Assembly: GCA_028751875.1 (NCBI GenBank)
Contig: CM054134.1
Location: 41,301,830 to 41,365,829, forward strand
Length of the DNA: 64,000 bases
DNA from: Rapana venosa
Lineage: Eukaryota; Mollusca; Gastropoda; Neogastropoda; Muricidae
Direction of reading: 5' to 3'
The notes beneath the pieces are model-generated. The model was given only the letters and a program-made list of their open reading frames with translations, had not been told where the DNA came from and ran no database searches. The number at the start of each line of letters is the position of its first letter. The first letter of the stretch is position 1. Both the position numbers and the translations under genes were made by a program. This document shows, one piece after another, positions 20,512-34,178 of the stretch.

Positions 20512-22583
20512 GTAGATAAAACAGCATTGTAACACTAACAGCCTAGTGTGATCTGAAGAGGATAGTGAACAAGTTTGGAATTGTGATCATTAGTAATTCA
20601 AGGGCATAAATAAAATGTGTAATTTCATGTGCATGTTTGTTTCCTGGGTTCTTACAGAGCCATGGAAATCTGGAAAAGTCCTTGAAAAAATGAGAAACTT
20701 AAGCATTGTTCGGTCCTGATAAAGCCATAGAAAATACAGTTTGGCTCTAGAAAATCCACTAGCCAACTTTTAACACTATCCCATATTAAGGGAGATAACC
20801 CTTCCTCAGCACAAGTGCACAGTGGGTATTTGCACAAATGTCTATGTAGCAGGTTTAGCACTTTTTTTCTCATAATGTCAAAACTCTTGTGTGGAAACTG
20901 GCAGTTTTAGGTATATAAATTTAATATCTTGTACCAAAAAATACTTTCAGTCCAAATATTAAAATATCTGCATTATGCCATTAATTATGAGAGTGAACTT
21001 TACCTCACCAAACCCACTTAAAATTACCACTGATGTACTTGCAACATGTATCATATTGAACAAACAGATTACTTCATTCACTTTAAATGTCTGGTATGCG
21101 ATTTCTGAGAATTAAGAAGCATAATTTGCTTGATGGTAGAACCACTTGGCTATTCAGGAACAGTCTGCCGTGCACACACACACACCAAGAATCCCGGTGA
21201 CTCCACAAAGTCTTTTTGTTTTCATATGAGTTCAGTCTTTGGAAGCTGATTATAGAGTGAAATGCAATCTTCTCACTGACCTGCTAGGTCTTGATTGAAA
21301 CAGCATTGTCTGGCTAACTGGTGGCATGGGAAAAGTTTGGATTCTCTGTTGGCAGGAAAGCTTCAGATTTTTTAAAATGTTACATAACCCATATATGGGT
21401 GCTGCATTCTAAGGTGCATACAGCTTCTGTTACCCGGCGGGGTGGGGGGGGTTACAAAGGGAAAGGTTAGTAGATGGTCGATTGCCCGATAGTGGTTTAC
21501 TGTAAGGAAAAGGTTAAAGCAAGGAACTATCAAGTAAAACTTAAAAATAGAATTTTCTTGTAGTGAAAATAAAACCAAACATAGAGGTAAATATATGATC
21601 TCTAGTCCTTAAGAGGTCTTACAGTTGTCAAGTTAGTATTCTTCCTTCTTGACCAAATGTTATGCTGGAAAACATTTCCTTTTTTAGTGGAACTTGGCTG
21701 ACTAAAAAGTTTTAATTCTGGAAACAGTTACTAATGTAAAAAAAAACCCAACAACACATGCACGCACGCAAAAAAACCTCTCCCCCCCCAGAAAAAACAA
21801 AAAACAGACCTAAAAATCGTTTGATTTTTTAAAAAACCACATCCTAATAGTACAATTGTTTTCAGCAGCAGCCCAGGAAAGAAGAAACAACTTGCAACAT
21901 TAGATCAGTCATGTAAATGCATTAGTAACCCTACCTGTAGACAAGGTTTCAAACCTAAAACAGACGGTTAAACATGAAATAATCCAGCAAGTAACAGCTA
22001 ATAAAGTGTCTGCTTTGATGGATGTGTAGCATAGCAACATTAGGAGTGTTCTCCTGCATTAGACTAGTGAGAACTCGAGCTGTGAAAAGAGGGAAGGGCA
22101 GTGTTCAGAATTTTATATTTGCCAGTAAATAGAATAAACTTTACACAATGCCTTCCCATACTCCCTTCCCTTTCTTTATCACACCTTCCCCCACCCACGC
22201 CTCCCTCAACCAGTTCCCCTTTTCGATTTCTCATTGTCATATATGTCGCCCTCTTTCCTTGATTAACCCCCACCCACCCCCAACGTTAGCATCTTCCTTA
22301 TGGTGGCAGAAGGAAGAAAAAGAGTTGTGATGGCACAGATCAGAATTGATGAGAAGGAGGTGAGATGTATCTGGGGACAAAATGTAAGAGGGTCTTAGAA
22401 AAAGTCCTGAAATTTTGTTTCATCAGACTAGTATTATTTGTAAGAACCCTATGTAGAAGACTTGAGAATCAAAATGCATGACACAATCACTGTGTCTTCA
22501 TTTATATATTAATAGTACACATGTCATTTACATATTGATAGTGCATGTGTGGCTTATGCCTTTATAGTTTATCCCACTGGTAA

Positions 22584-23471
<888 letters not shown>

Positions 23472-24635
23472 TAAATGTCCTGGTCCCTGGGGAACAAAGG
23501 TAGTTTTAAAATTGTCAAATTTAATTGCATGTATGTGTGCCAAAATCGGGATTAGTTTTTTTTTGTGGCGGGGGGGGAGATAAAAGAAAATGTTCAGTTA
23601 GATATACCAGATTTCAGGAGTGATTTTGTTCCATTGTTATTCTGCACTAAGGTTAAAAAATAAAATTATAAAGGATAGAGTTTGGATGGAATCTCTGAAA
23701 GGAAAAAAGAGATCTATTTTTCAATTTGATTTGAAAATCTGACCTGACTGTCTTGAATGTTAGTGATGCTCTTTGAACAATGCTTTCCACACACCCCCCC
23801 CCCCCAAATTTACACTCTGCTTATTTTCATGTACCATAAACTGGAAAAGAACATGCATTGTTTGAAACACTAAGTGATGAAATCATTTTTTGTGACATTG
23901 GCACATATCTCTTTGGTCAGGAAACTGACAATTGCAGATGACATTCAAAAGCCATACATTTGAGTTGTTTCCCTTGCCTTTTTCTAAGGGCTGTTTCTGT
24001 TTTCTTGTTTCCTATTATTTGAACATAAAATGGAGTCATTTTAACAAGAACTGGGTATTAAAACCCAGGACCATAATTAGAATAGTTGTACAAACAAAGG
24101 TTTAAGTTGTGTAAATTTTATGTAGTGTGAGCCGTCAGTATGAGTGAGTTTGATAAAGAACAAGAATTAGCTGACAGTGGTATTTGTTCTTGGACAGGAA
24201 AGTGTTTTTGTATGTATGCATACATGCAAGTTTGCGAAACAAAGTAGGTGGGTAGGATGTTTCTTTTTGACGTTAATTTTTTTTTTTTAAATTAAGCTTA
24301 TGGTTTGCTTGTGTGTAATGATTTTTTTAGGGAATGGGAATGGTCTTGCATTGTGCCTAAGCAGAGTTGTTTTTTTTTGGGGGGGGGGGGGGGGGGGGGG
24401 GGGGTTGTGCTGATTACCAGAGGGGTTAAAACTGATGACCACAGGATAGTGTGTTCAGAGTAACCACTTGTATTGGTAATATTGCAGAGTTCATTTGGTC
24501 TGTACAGATTTGTAAAAGTTTTGGAAGTCAGAGACGCCTTTTTTAAGATCTTTAATGTTTGTTAAAACTGACTGGGGTTTGTAAAAAATTTGTAAATTTG
24601 AGGTCCTTTCTACCCCCAAGAAAAGAAACTCCAGT

Positions 24636-25396
24636 CCCATTGCTCTCACCTGTCTAACCTTGGCAGACGGGAGACCTCTTTTATGTTCCTTCTTGCTATT
24701 TTCATTATCAGCATATCTGTTTGTTTCTGCCATTGCAGTTTCAAAGCAAAAGTGTGGTAATAATGAGAAAACAGTCAAAAGGCATCGTTCTCAGGCATTT
24801 ATGCCGCGGACCGGCCGGGAGGTCAAATTTCTCCACAGTCCGTGTGTGTAGCACAGGTCAGGAATGTGCCCAGTAGCACATTATTTTCAGGCTCACTCTT
24901 CTCCCTAACTGCAGCATTTCCTTCCTCCTCTTCCTCGTAAGCGTTTAATATCAGACTCGCTTAACAATTCTCATTCAAATGTTTCTAATTCCAAGACAAT
25001 AACATTCAATTTATCGTCTCGCTAATCTGATGAATCGTCTGCTACTAAAGAAAACGCCATTTTTTTCCCGCCACACTGCACCATTGAAAAGTGTTCCGGT
25101 CACTGGCTGTTATTTCTTCCTTCCCTCCCCACTACATGCATGTTAGTGGTCTAAATTTATCACTGGCACCCTCTGACACTCTTCCTGCATTGCCCCACCA
25201 ATTTTCAGACACATAGTGTGAAAACCACGAGATCTGTGTGTGATGGAAAAGTACTGCCCACGTGGGCAGCACCAACTGTCGGCTGCGGTCGTATTGGAAT
25301 CTAGCGGCAGCCTCCGTTACTGTCAGCTGCTGTCGTATTGGAATCTAGTGGCAGCCTCCGTTACTGTCGGCTGTGGCCGGATCGGGAACAAGAGGG
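24636..25396 (-). mobile_element. Dispersed 0.7-kb repeat ending at TTAA, second locus
   Basis: Same family as 3880-4593; it ends GGG|TTAA at 25394-25400. It has one extra unit of a roughly 43-bp internal repeat (GTATTGGAATCTAGCGGCAG region) near its end. It sits about 215 bp from the piggyBac-like element. The assembly duplicate is 28741-29505. Confidence 0.6.
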
Positions 25397-25615
25397 TTAA
25401 AAGTTCGTGAAAGAGTAGATTTTGGCTCTCTCTGTCTCTGCTCGTCTCTCTCTCTCTCCGTCTCTGTCTCTGTCTTTCTTTCTGTGTACTAACCCTGTAT
25501 TGCTTTGTCATTTGAGAAAATATTATAAATGTTAAAATCTATTATCAGTCACAGCAGAGCATTGTCTCTGTACCCCAGTTGTGCTTGGGCAGCCCTGGGA
25601 CATAGACCTTTTTAA

Positions 25616-26663
25616 CCCTAGTAGCGCGGTTCCCGGACTATTCCGGTAATGGCGGGTCTAAGCTGTGTGGCGGATCCCGGAATATTCCGGGATGACGTGG
25701 GTGATCGTAATTGAAAGCTTACTTTCGCTTTCAAAGGTCAGCCAATGAATGTTAAGGCTGTTGTAGCCCCGCAGAAAGGGGTGAAGGTCGTTTGACACAC
25801 ACAAGCAACGAAGAATCTGATTGGTTAAGAGTGTATTTTTAATTTTTTGGGGGACCAGCCCAGATGTCTTCAACAAAAATGGCAGCCAGATTTTGCACCA
25901 GAATTTTTTCGAGCTTTTTTACAATATTGACAGCGAGGAGGAGTTTTAGAGGCTGGATTTGGTTGAAATAAACAATGAGAGAAACGATGAGGTAAGGATT
26001 GTGGAATATTTGTGAAAAATTGGGTAAAATCTCGCGATTGGCTGAATCGGCTTTTTTTGTTTGCTGGTGGACTTTTGCTACTTGCGATTTTAAATCCGAT
26101 TTTTTTCTTTATTTTGACGAAGAGGTTTGAAAAAATGTTTTTTGGTCAAATCCCATGCTGTGAGTCTTTTCATCTATGAAAAAGCGATTTTGTATTTTGT
26201 CATAGAAAACCACCCCTTCGCCATTGGGGTCGATTTTTCGCTGAAATTTTCCCAATATTTGGTGACGATTAAAAATCAAACTCCCTTTTTTTTCAAAAAA
26301 AATGTCAAGAAAAAAGTGTTTACCCAATCATGTTATTTATGCACCACAAGAACTTTGCTTATCATGTTAAAATCGATCCGGGGCCCTGACGGTGGAACAG
26401 TGATTGGTAGTGCGCACACGATTTTTTATTTTTTTTATTTTTTTTTACATAATCATAAACACTACACACTATTATACAATTACACTCATTTAAAAGCATA
26501 TTATCTGTTCTTTCCAGTGATTTATAGCTTAACACATTTAATTCAGTTTTATATATCAATATCAAGGGTTGTTTGAGCCCACCCTGCTCCAAAACAATGC
26601 TAGCCAGTGTTAATTCAGCCAATAGAAGTGAGGCATGTTGCTGTCTATTCAGCGCTACTAGGG
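25616..26663 (+). mobile_element. piggyBac-like non-autonomous element
   Basis: Bounded by TTAA (25612-25615 and 26664-26667) with a perfect 12-bp terminal inverted repeat: CCCTAGTAGCGC at the left and GCGCTACTAGGG at the right. TTAA target duplication and a CCC start are diagnostic of piggyBac elements. The 1.05-kb interior has no full transposase. An in-frame acidic stretch (FDNIDSEEEF, then a stop) ends at a good donor (GATGAG|GTAAGG near 25990), as if the first exon of a lost transposase gene remains. The region 26010-26310 carries many homopolymer differences from the duplicate at 29728-30813. Confidence 0.85.
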
Positions 26664-26763
26664 TTAAGACCTGAAAAATGCTGGGGAAAGTTAGGTTTTA
26701 GATTTTTTTCATGCTGCTTTATTCTAGTGTGTAATATTTGTCTTTATTGGGAATAAAAAATAT

Positions 26764-27884
26764 CATCATCATCATCAATGCCTTTGTGCCTTATTGGCAC
26801 GTAGGGCAGCAACAAAAGTTCTCCACTCCTGTCTGTCCTGGGCTAGCTTCTGAATGGTTCCCCAGGTATGTTGGAAGGTCTTCAGCTCTGCTTCAACAGT
26901 CCGACGCCAAGTGTTCTTGGGTCGTCCTCGTTTGCGTTTTCCCTCTGGTGTCCAGTGGAGGGCTGTTCGGGCGATGGTTTTCCTGTTCACGACAGCAGAT
27001 ATGCCTATCCTCGCATATCACCACATCCCCATCGCCTATGCATGATGATGTTGTCCATGCTTTCTTGGTTGCAACGGGCAAAAAGTTCTTGGTTGGAGAT
27101 GGTCTCAGGCCAGAAGATGCGCAAGATTCTTCTGAGATTCTTCGTGTGGAATGTGGATAGTTTGTCGAGGTCACTCTCAGTCATCCTCCAGCACTCCGAG
27201 CCGTACAAAAGGGTGGAAAGTACACAGCTTGGTATAGTCTTAGTTTGGTTCTGGTGCTGTACTGGGACGATTTCCACACATTGTTCAGATTTCTATAAGC
27301 ATTTCTTGCTTTGCTAATCGGTTCTTGATGTCGCTGCCTGCTCCCATCATGCCTAACAGTGCTCCCGAGGTACGTGAACTCTTCAGTTGTTGGTAAATCT
27401 TCTCCATTCACTGTGACCGGTGAGGGGTTCTGGACGTTCAGTGTCATTACTTCTGTCTTCTTCTGACTGATTTTCAGGCCCACTTGCTGTGCGAAAGTGC
27501 TGAGACGGGATGTCTTCTCTTGAATGTGATGGTGGGTATGTGAGAGCAGTGCCAGATCGTCGGCAAAATCTAGGTCTTCAAGTGTTGAGAAGGGGGTCCA
27601 TCTGATGCCCGTGACTGGTCAGCTGTTGTTTGTCTCATCACCAATCAATTGTCAGGTTGAAGAGTAGTGCTGACATGGGGCAGCCTTGTCTGACGCCGGT
27701 TTGTACATGAAACTGGTTTTGCTGTTTCCTACTCTGCACGTGAAGTTGTTGTAGAAGCTCTTAATGACTTGGATAATCTCCTGTGGAATTCTATGCTCGG
27801 AGTATGCGCCATACACTTTCTCGATGATGCTGTCAAAGGCTTTTTTAAATCTACGAAGTTGATATACAGCTCTCTGCCATTCCG
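26764..27884 (-). pseudogene. RTE-like LINE, 3' portion (copy in contig 1)
   Basis: On the minus strand, fragments in three frames give RT pieces (YGAYSEHRIPQEIIQVIKSF, QKKTEVMTLNVQ, EFTYLGSTVRHDGS, TLLYGSECWRMTE) and the C-terminal GKRKRGRPKNTWRRTVEAEL..FVAALRANKAQRH, ending in a (TGA)n tail on the minus strand (ATC on the plus). The copy stops at the N gap. It is the same genomic insertion as 30908-34178. Confidence 0.8.
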
Positions 27885-28384
27885 NNNNNNNNNNNNNNNN
27901 NNNNNNNNNNNNNNNNNNNNNNNNNNNNNNNNNNNNNNNNNNNNNNNNNNNNNNNNNNNNNNNNNNNNNNNNNNNNNNNNNNNNNNNNNNNNNNNNNNNN
28001 NNNNNNNNNNNNNNNNNNNNNNNNNNNNNNNNNNNNNNNNNNNNNNNNNNNNNNNNNNNNNNNNNNNNNNNNNNNNNNNNNNNNNNNNNNNNNNNNNNNN
28101 NNNNNNNNNNNNNNNNNNNNNNNNNNNNNNNNNNNNNNNNNNNNNNNNNNNNNNNNNNNNNNNNNNNNNNNNNNNNNNNNNNNNNNNNNNNNNNNNNNNN
28201 NNNNNNNNNNNNNNNNNNNNNNNNNNNNNNNNNNNNNNNNNNNNNNNNNNNNNNNNNNNNNNNNNNNNNNNNNNNNNNNNNNNNNNNNNNNNNNNNNNNN
28301 NNNNNNNNNNNNNNNNNNNNNNNNNNNNNNNNNNNNNNNNNNNNNNNNNNNNNNNNNNNNNNNNNNNNNNNNNNNNNNNNNNNN
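27885..28384. other. Assembly gap, exactly 500 N
   Basis: A round 500-N run is a scaffolding placeholder of unknown true size, not a measured length. Confidence 1.
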
Positions 28385-28453
28385 TGTGTGTAATGTTTTT
28401 TTTTTGGGGAATGGGAATGGTCTTGCATTGTGCCTAAGCAGAGTTGTTTTTTT

Positions 28454-28506
<53 letters not shown>

Positions 28507-28740
28507 TGTGCTGATTACCAGAGGGTTAAAACTGATGACCACGGGATAGTGTGGTTCAGAGTAACCACTTGTATTGGTAATATTGCAGAGTTCATTTGGT
28601 CTGTACAGATTTGTAAAAGTTTTGGAAGTCAGAGACCCCTTTTTTAAAAAGATCTTTAATGTTTGTTAAAACTGACTGGGGTTTGAAAAAAATTTGAAAA
28701 ATTTTGAGGTCCTTTCTACCCCAAGAAAAGAAACTCCAGT

Positions 28741-29505
28741 CCCATTGCTCTCACCTGTCAAAACCTTGGCAGACGGGAGACCTCTTTTTGTTCCTTCTTG
28801 CTATTTTATTATCAGCATATCTGTTTGTTTCTGCCATTGCAGTTTCAAAGCAAAAGTGTGGTAATAATGAGAAAACAGTCAAAAGGCATCGTTCTCAGGC
28901 ATTTATGCCGCGGACCGGCCGGGAGGTCAAATTTCTCCACAGTCCGTGTGTGTAGCACAGGTCAGGAATGTGCCCAGTAGCACATTATTTTCAGGCTCAC
29001 TCTTCTCCCTAACTGCAGCATTTCCTTCCTCCTCTTCCTCGTAAGCGTTTAATATCAGACTCGCTTAACAATTCTCATTCAAATGTTTCTAATTCCAAGA
29101 CAATAACATTCAATTTATCGTCTCGCTAATCTGATGAATCGTCTGCTACTAAAGAAAACGCCTTTTTTTTTTCCCGCCACATGAAACCATTGAAAAGTGT
29201 TCCGGTCACTGGCTGTTATTTCTTCCTTCCCCCCCCCTTTACATGCATGTTTAGTGGTCAAATTTTAAACACTGGCACCCTCTGACACTCTTCCTGCATT
29301 GCCCCCCAATTTCAGACACATAGTGTGAAAAACCCCGAGATCTGTGTGGATGGAAAGTACTGCCCACGTGGCAGCACCAACTGTCGGCTGCGGTCGTATT
29401 GGAAACTAGCGGCAGCCTCCGTTACTGTCAGCTGCTGTCGTTTTTGGAATCTAGTGGCAGCCTCCGTTACTGTCGGCTGTGGCCGGATTTGGGGAAAAAA
29501 GAGGG
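28741..29505 (-). mobile_element. 0.7-kb TTAA repeat, assembly duplicate
   Basis: Duplicate of 24636-25396 with extra small indels; TTAA lies at 29506-29509. Probably not an independent insertion. Confidence 0.6.
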
Positions 29506-29727
29506 TTAAAAGTTCGTGAAAGAGTAGATTTTGGGTCTCTCTGTCTCTGCTCGTCTCTCTCTCTCTCCGTCTCTGTCTCTGTCCCTTTTTTTCTGTGTAC
29601 TAACCCTGTATTGCTTTTTTCATTTTTAGAAAATATTATAAATGTTAAAATCTATTATCAGTCACAGCAGAGCATTGTCTCTGTACCCCAGTTGTGCTTG
29701 GGCAGCCCCGGGGCATAGACCTTTTAA

Positions 29728-30813
29728 CCCTAGTAGCGCGTTCCCGGGCTATTCCGGTAATGGGGGGTCTAAGCGTGTGGCGGATCCCGGAATATTCCGG
29801 ATGACGTGGGTGATCGTAATTGAAAGCTTTTTTTTCGGCTTTAAGGTCAGCCATGAATGTTAAGGCTGTTGTAGCCCCGCAGAAAGGGGTGAAGGTCGTT
29901 TGACACACACAAGCAACGAAGAATCTGATTGGTTAAGAGTGTATTTTTAATTTTTTGGGGGACCAGCCCAGATGTCTTCAACAAAAATGGCAGCCAGATT
30001 TTGCACCAGAATTTCTTCAAGCGTTTTTCGAGCTTTTTTACAATATTGACAGCGAGGAGGAGTTTTAGAGGCTGGATTTGGTTGAAATAAACAATGAGAG
30101 AAACGATGAGGTAAGGATTGTGGAATATTTGTGAAAAACTTGGTAAAAATCAATCGCGATTGGACTGAATCGAGCAGTGCTAGTTTTGCTGGATGGACTT
30201 CTTCGCTACTCTGCGATTTCAACATCACAGATTGTTTTACTTTATTTTGACGCAACGAGGCTTCGAAATAACTGTTGTTGAGTCAAATCGCTATGCTGCT
30301 GAGTACTTTGCATCTTATGAAACAAGCGATCTTTGTATTTTCGTCATAGAAAGCCACCACTTCGCACATTGGCGTCGATCCTTTCGCTGAACTTTTCCGA
30401 ATATTTGGTGACCGATAAAGCGATACAAACTCCTTATTTTTTCAAAACTAATGTCAAGAAATAGTGTTTACCTAATCATGTTATTTATGCACCACAAGAA
30501 CTTTGCTTATCATGTTAAAATCGATCCGGGGCCCTGACGGTGGAACAGTGATTGGTAGTGCGCACACGATTTTTTTATTTTTTATTTTTTTTTACATAAT
30601 CAATAAACCCCTACACACTATTAACAATTACACTCATTTAAAAGCATATTATCTGTTTCTTTTCCAGTGATTTATAGCTTAACACATTTAATTCAGTTTT
30701 ATATATCAATATCAAGGGTTGTTTGAGCCCACCCTGCTCCAAAACAATGCTAGCCAGTGTTAATTCAGCCAATAGAAGTGAGGCATGTTGCTGTCTATTC
30801 AGCGCTACTAGGG
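29728..30813 (+). mobile_element. piggyBac-like element, assembly duplicate
   Basis: Same TIRs (CCCTAGTAGCGC / GCGCTACTAGGG) and TTAA sites (29724-29727, 30814-30817) as 25616-26663. Its interior at 30120-30420 looks more intact than copy 1, with fewer homopolymer runs, and is probably the better consensus of the real element. Confidence 0.85.
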
Positions 30814-30907
30814 TTAAGACCTGAAAAATGCTGGGGAAAGTTAGGTTTTAGATTTTTTTCATGCTGCTTTATCTAGTGTGTAATATTTGTCTTTATTGGA
30901 ATAAAAA

Positions 30908-33900
30908 TATCATCATCATCATCAATGCTTTGTGCCTTATTGGCACGTAGGGCAGCAACAAAATTCCCTCCACTCCTGTCTGTCCTGGCTAGCTTCTGAA
31001 GGGTTTTCCCCGGGAATGTTGGAAGGTCTTCAGCTCTGCTTCAACAGTCCAAACGCCAAGTGTTTCTTGGGTCGTCCTCGTTTGCGTTTTCCCTCTGGGG
31101 GTCCAGTGGAGGGCTTTTCGGGCAGTTTCCATGTTCCCGACAGCAGATAGCCCTATCCTTTCCCCCCATGCAGAAAAGCCCTATCCATCCCCATCGCCAT
31201 GCATGATGATGTTTCCATGCTTTCTTGGTTGCAACGGAAAAAAAGTTCTTGTTGGAGATGGTCTCCAGGCCAAAGATGGCGCAAGATTCTTCTGAATTCT
31301 TCGTGTGGAAATGGGATAGTTTGTCGAGGTCACTCTCAGTCACCCCTCCAGCACTCCGACCGTACAAAAGGGTGAAAGTACACAGCTCTGGTATAGTCTT
31401 AGTTTGTTCCGGTGCTGTACGGGGACGATTTCCACACATTTTCAGATTTCTATAAGCATTTCTTGCTTGGCTAATCCGTTCTTGATGTCGCTGCCTGCTC
31501 CACCGTCATGCCTAACAGTGCTCCCAGGTACGGTGAAACTCTTCAGTTTTGGTAAAACTTCTCCATTCACTGGACCGGTGAGGGTTCTGGACGTTCAGTG
31601 TCATTACTTCTGTCTTCTTCTGACTGATTTTCGGGCCTACTTCTGTGGCGAAAGTGCTGAGACGGGATGTCTTCTCTTGAATGTGATGGTGGGTATGTGA
31701 GAGCAGTGCCAGATCGTCGGAAAATCTAGGTCTTCAAGTGTTGAGAAGGGGGTCCACCCCTGATGCCCTGACTGGCCAAGGGCTTGTTTGTTTGTCTCAT
31801 CACCCAATCAATTGTCGGGTTGAAGAGTAGTGCTGACAGGGGCAGCCTTGTCCTGACGCCGTTTGTACACTGAAACTGGTTTTTGCTGTTTCCTACCTGC
31901 ACGTGAAGTTGTTGTAGAAGCCTTTTAATGACTTGGATAATCTCCTGGGGAATTCCATATCCCTGGGAGTATGCGCCATACACTTTCTCGATGAATCGTC
32001 CAAAAAGGCTTTTTAAAAATCTACGAAGTTAATATACACTGCCCTCTGCCATTCCGTGCACGGTTCATGATGTTACGCGGGGTGAAGATCGGTCTATGCA
32101 TCTTCCCTTTCCCGGGCTAAAACCTGCCTGTTCCTTTCTGAGTTGTTTGGTCCACTGCCTCTGAGATCCGTCCGATGATGATCTTTGCCAGAATCTTTCT
32201 GGAACAGATAGCAAGTGATTCCTCTCCAGTTGTTACAATTGTTCAGGGCCCTTTCTTTGGGATCTTCACGATGACTCCTTCTGTCCAATCTGCTGGTAGC
32301 TGTTTCTTCCCTCCCATATAGCTGTAAAGAGTGGCTGTAGAACTTAGATGCAAATTCTGGGATCTGCCTTGAAAAGTTCTGCGTTGATGTTTTCCTGGCC
32401 CGGGCTTTTCCATTCTGAGAGAGCTGATTGCTGCTATAAATCTCTTCCTTTTTTGGTGGGGGAGCTGTTCACATTGAGATCAGCATCAGGATCTTGTACA
32501 TTTTGCCTCTTCATTGGTGGTGGCCCGTTGAGAACTTCGCTGAAATGTTCTGCCCATCTTGCATCTTTTTCTGCTTCTGTGGTAAGTATGTGGCCTTGTT
32601 TATCTAGGATTGGTTTCGGTATTGCCCCGGTACTTGCCACTGACAGTCTTAGTGATCTTATACACCTGTCCTTGTTCTCCCTTTGCGGCGCCTCCCTCTG
32701 TCTTGCAATATCATCCATGTAGGTACCTTGTCTTTCTTGTCATCTCTTCACAGTTTGTTTGCTTCTCTGTACTGTTGTTTTTTACCTCTCTCTTTTCCGT
32801 TCTGACTTTTCTCTAAGATTTTCTTTTTCAGTTCTCTCCTGTCTCAATGGCTTGCCATGTCTGCTGTAATCCACCTTTTTCTCTTCCTCTGTCTCTGTCC
32901 TAAGCACGTTTCGCTGGCTTGTGTGTAGGCTGTCCTGACTTGTTTTCCCACATGGGGGTTTAAAATTAGTCGTGTCAGGGGGTTGTAGTTTTCAGTATCC
33001 ACCAGTGCTTGGAACTTGTTTTTGAGCTGGAGGGTGAAAGCACTCTTTACTTTTGGGGTTGCGCAGTTTTTCCACATCAAAAAGTTGTTGTCTTGGTTTC
33101 CCAGGTCCATTTTTTCTCAGCTTCACTTTTAGGGTTGCAAGAACAAGGTGGTGATCACTGCCAACATCGCTCCCCTCCTTACTTTTACATCTAGGAGCGA
33201 TCTCCTCCATGCCCATTGATCATCAGGGGGTCGATCTGGTTTTTGTCCTCTTCCATTGGGGAACACCAGGGAAGCTTGTGGAAACTCAGGGTGTGCAAAT
33301 AATGTCCCTCCAATGGCCAGGTTGTTTGTCCCTGCAGAATTCCACCAATCTTTCTCCGTTGTCATTTATGCGCCACATCCTTCTTTTCCCTGGCTCTTTC
33401 TTGATTTGTGTTGTCTTTTCCCCACTTTTGCATTTAGGTCACCCATCACTATCCTCATGTCATGGTTTGGTGTGTTTTCCATTTCAGCCTGTAATTGTTC
33501 ATAAAATGTATCTTTGCTTTCTTTTCCACTGTCGTTGGTTGGTGCATAGCATTGTATGATTGTGGTATTAGCATGCTTACCTTTCATTCTTATCCTCATC
33601 ATCCTGCTGTTGATAGGTTTCCATTCCATCAGGCATTTCTCCATTCCTTTCTTCATGATGATTGCTACTCCCTCATGGTGTTGGCCGTCATCTCTACCAC
33701 TGTACAGCACCGTCTCTCCTGTGCTGGCTCTGTATTTGCCTGATCCTGTCCATTGGCTTTCACTGATTCCGAGAATATGCAAATTGTAGCGTCTCATCTC
33801 TGCTGTAACTTGCGCTAGTTTTCCTGTTTCGAACATGGTTCTTACATTCCAGAATCCTATCTTGGTCTTATGTTTGGTGCTTAAGACTTCCATCTTCCTG

Positions 33901-34178
33901 TCAGTGGCTTCCTTTCGGCTTTCACCACTGCCATTCATACGAGCATCTTCCGATGACTCTGGAAGCCCGTCACACCCGGTATTGTTAATTTCTTTCGTTG
34001 CTGTTTCCGTAAGAATTATTTTTTTTACAGAACAGGGTTGTTAGCCCTGTGTCTAACCCCCTACCTGGGGGAAGGGTTCCACCTTAGTCGCCTTTTACGA
34101 CATGCCTGGTTGGAGGGCAGAGATCCTATTCTTGCGATGCTCGCTTTGCAAGCATACCCTGGGAGTCCCACGGGGGAT
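30908..34178 (-). pseudogene. Near full-length RTE-like LINE in RPS9 intron 3
   Basis: The minus-strand order is a 5' UTR of about 240 bp (GGGACTCCCAGGGTATGCTT, GTCGTAAAAGGCGACTAAGG), then an AP-type endonuclease (33938-33366: KIGFWNVRTM, LGISESQWTG, CYAPTND, IVMGDLNAKVG; then GSDHHLVLATL near 33150), linker, RT fragments (ILTTEAEKDARWAEHFSEVL, ALNNCNNWRGIT, IPQEIIQVIK), and the C-terminal GRP..W region with a (TGA)n tail. The size of about 3.3 kb and single EN-RT ORF fit the RTE clade. The ORF is split by many frameshifts, at least some of which are probably consensus errors. A 10-bp TAAAAAATAT flanks it (34179-34188, and 26754-26763 in copy 1), a likely target duplication. Antisense to RPS9. 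Confidence 0.85.

Larger units (their letters stand above)
24311..27884 (+). repeat. Contig-end overlap, copy 1
   Basis: This segment matches 28385-32056 over its whole length in the same order: the TGTGTGTAATG start, poly-G, the TTAA repeat, the piggyBac-like element, and the LINE 3' half up to CTCTGCCATTCCG, where the Ns begin. Differences are mainly homopolymer and 1-2 base indels. Copy 2 continues past this point into the LINE 5' half. Confidence 0.9.
28385..32056 (+). repeat. Contig-end overlap, copy 2
   Basis: Second copy of 24311-27884. Its poly-G tract is 49 nt against 26 in copy 1. It has many homopolymer indels, especially at 28690-29880 and 30950-32060. Both copies contain the same TTAA repeat, piggyBac-like element and LINE end, as expected of one locus represented twice. 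Confidence 0.9.

Noticed and set aside
27652..28542. 296- and 222-codon frames spanning the gap
   Set aside because: Most of their length is translated Ns. Only the short LINE part on the minus strand is real.
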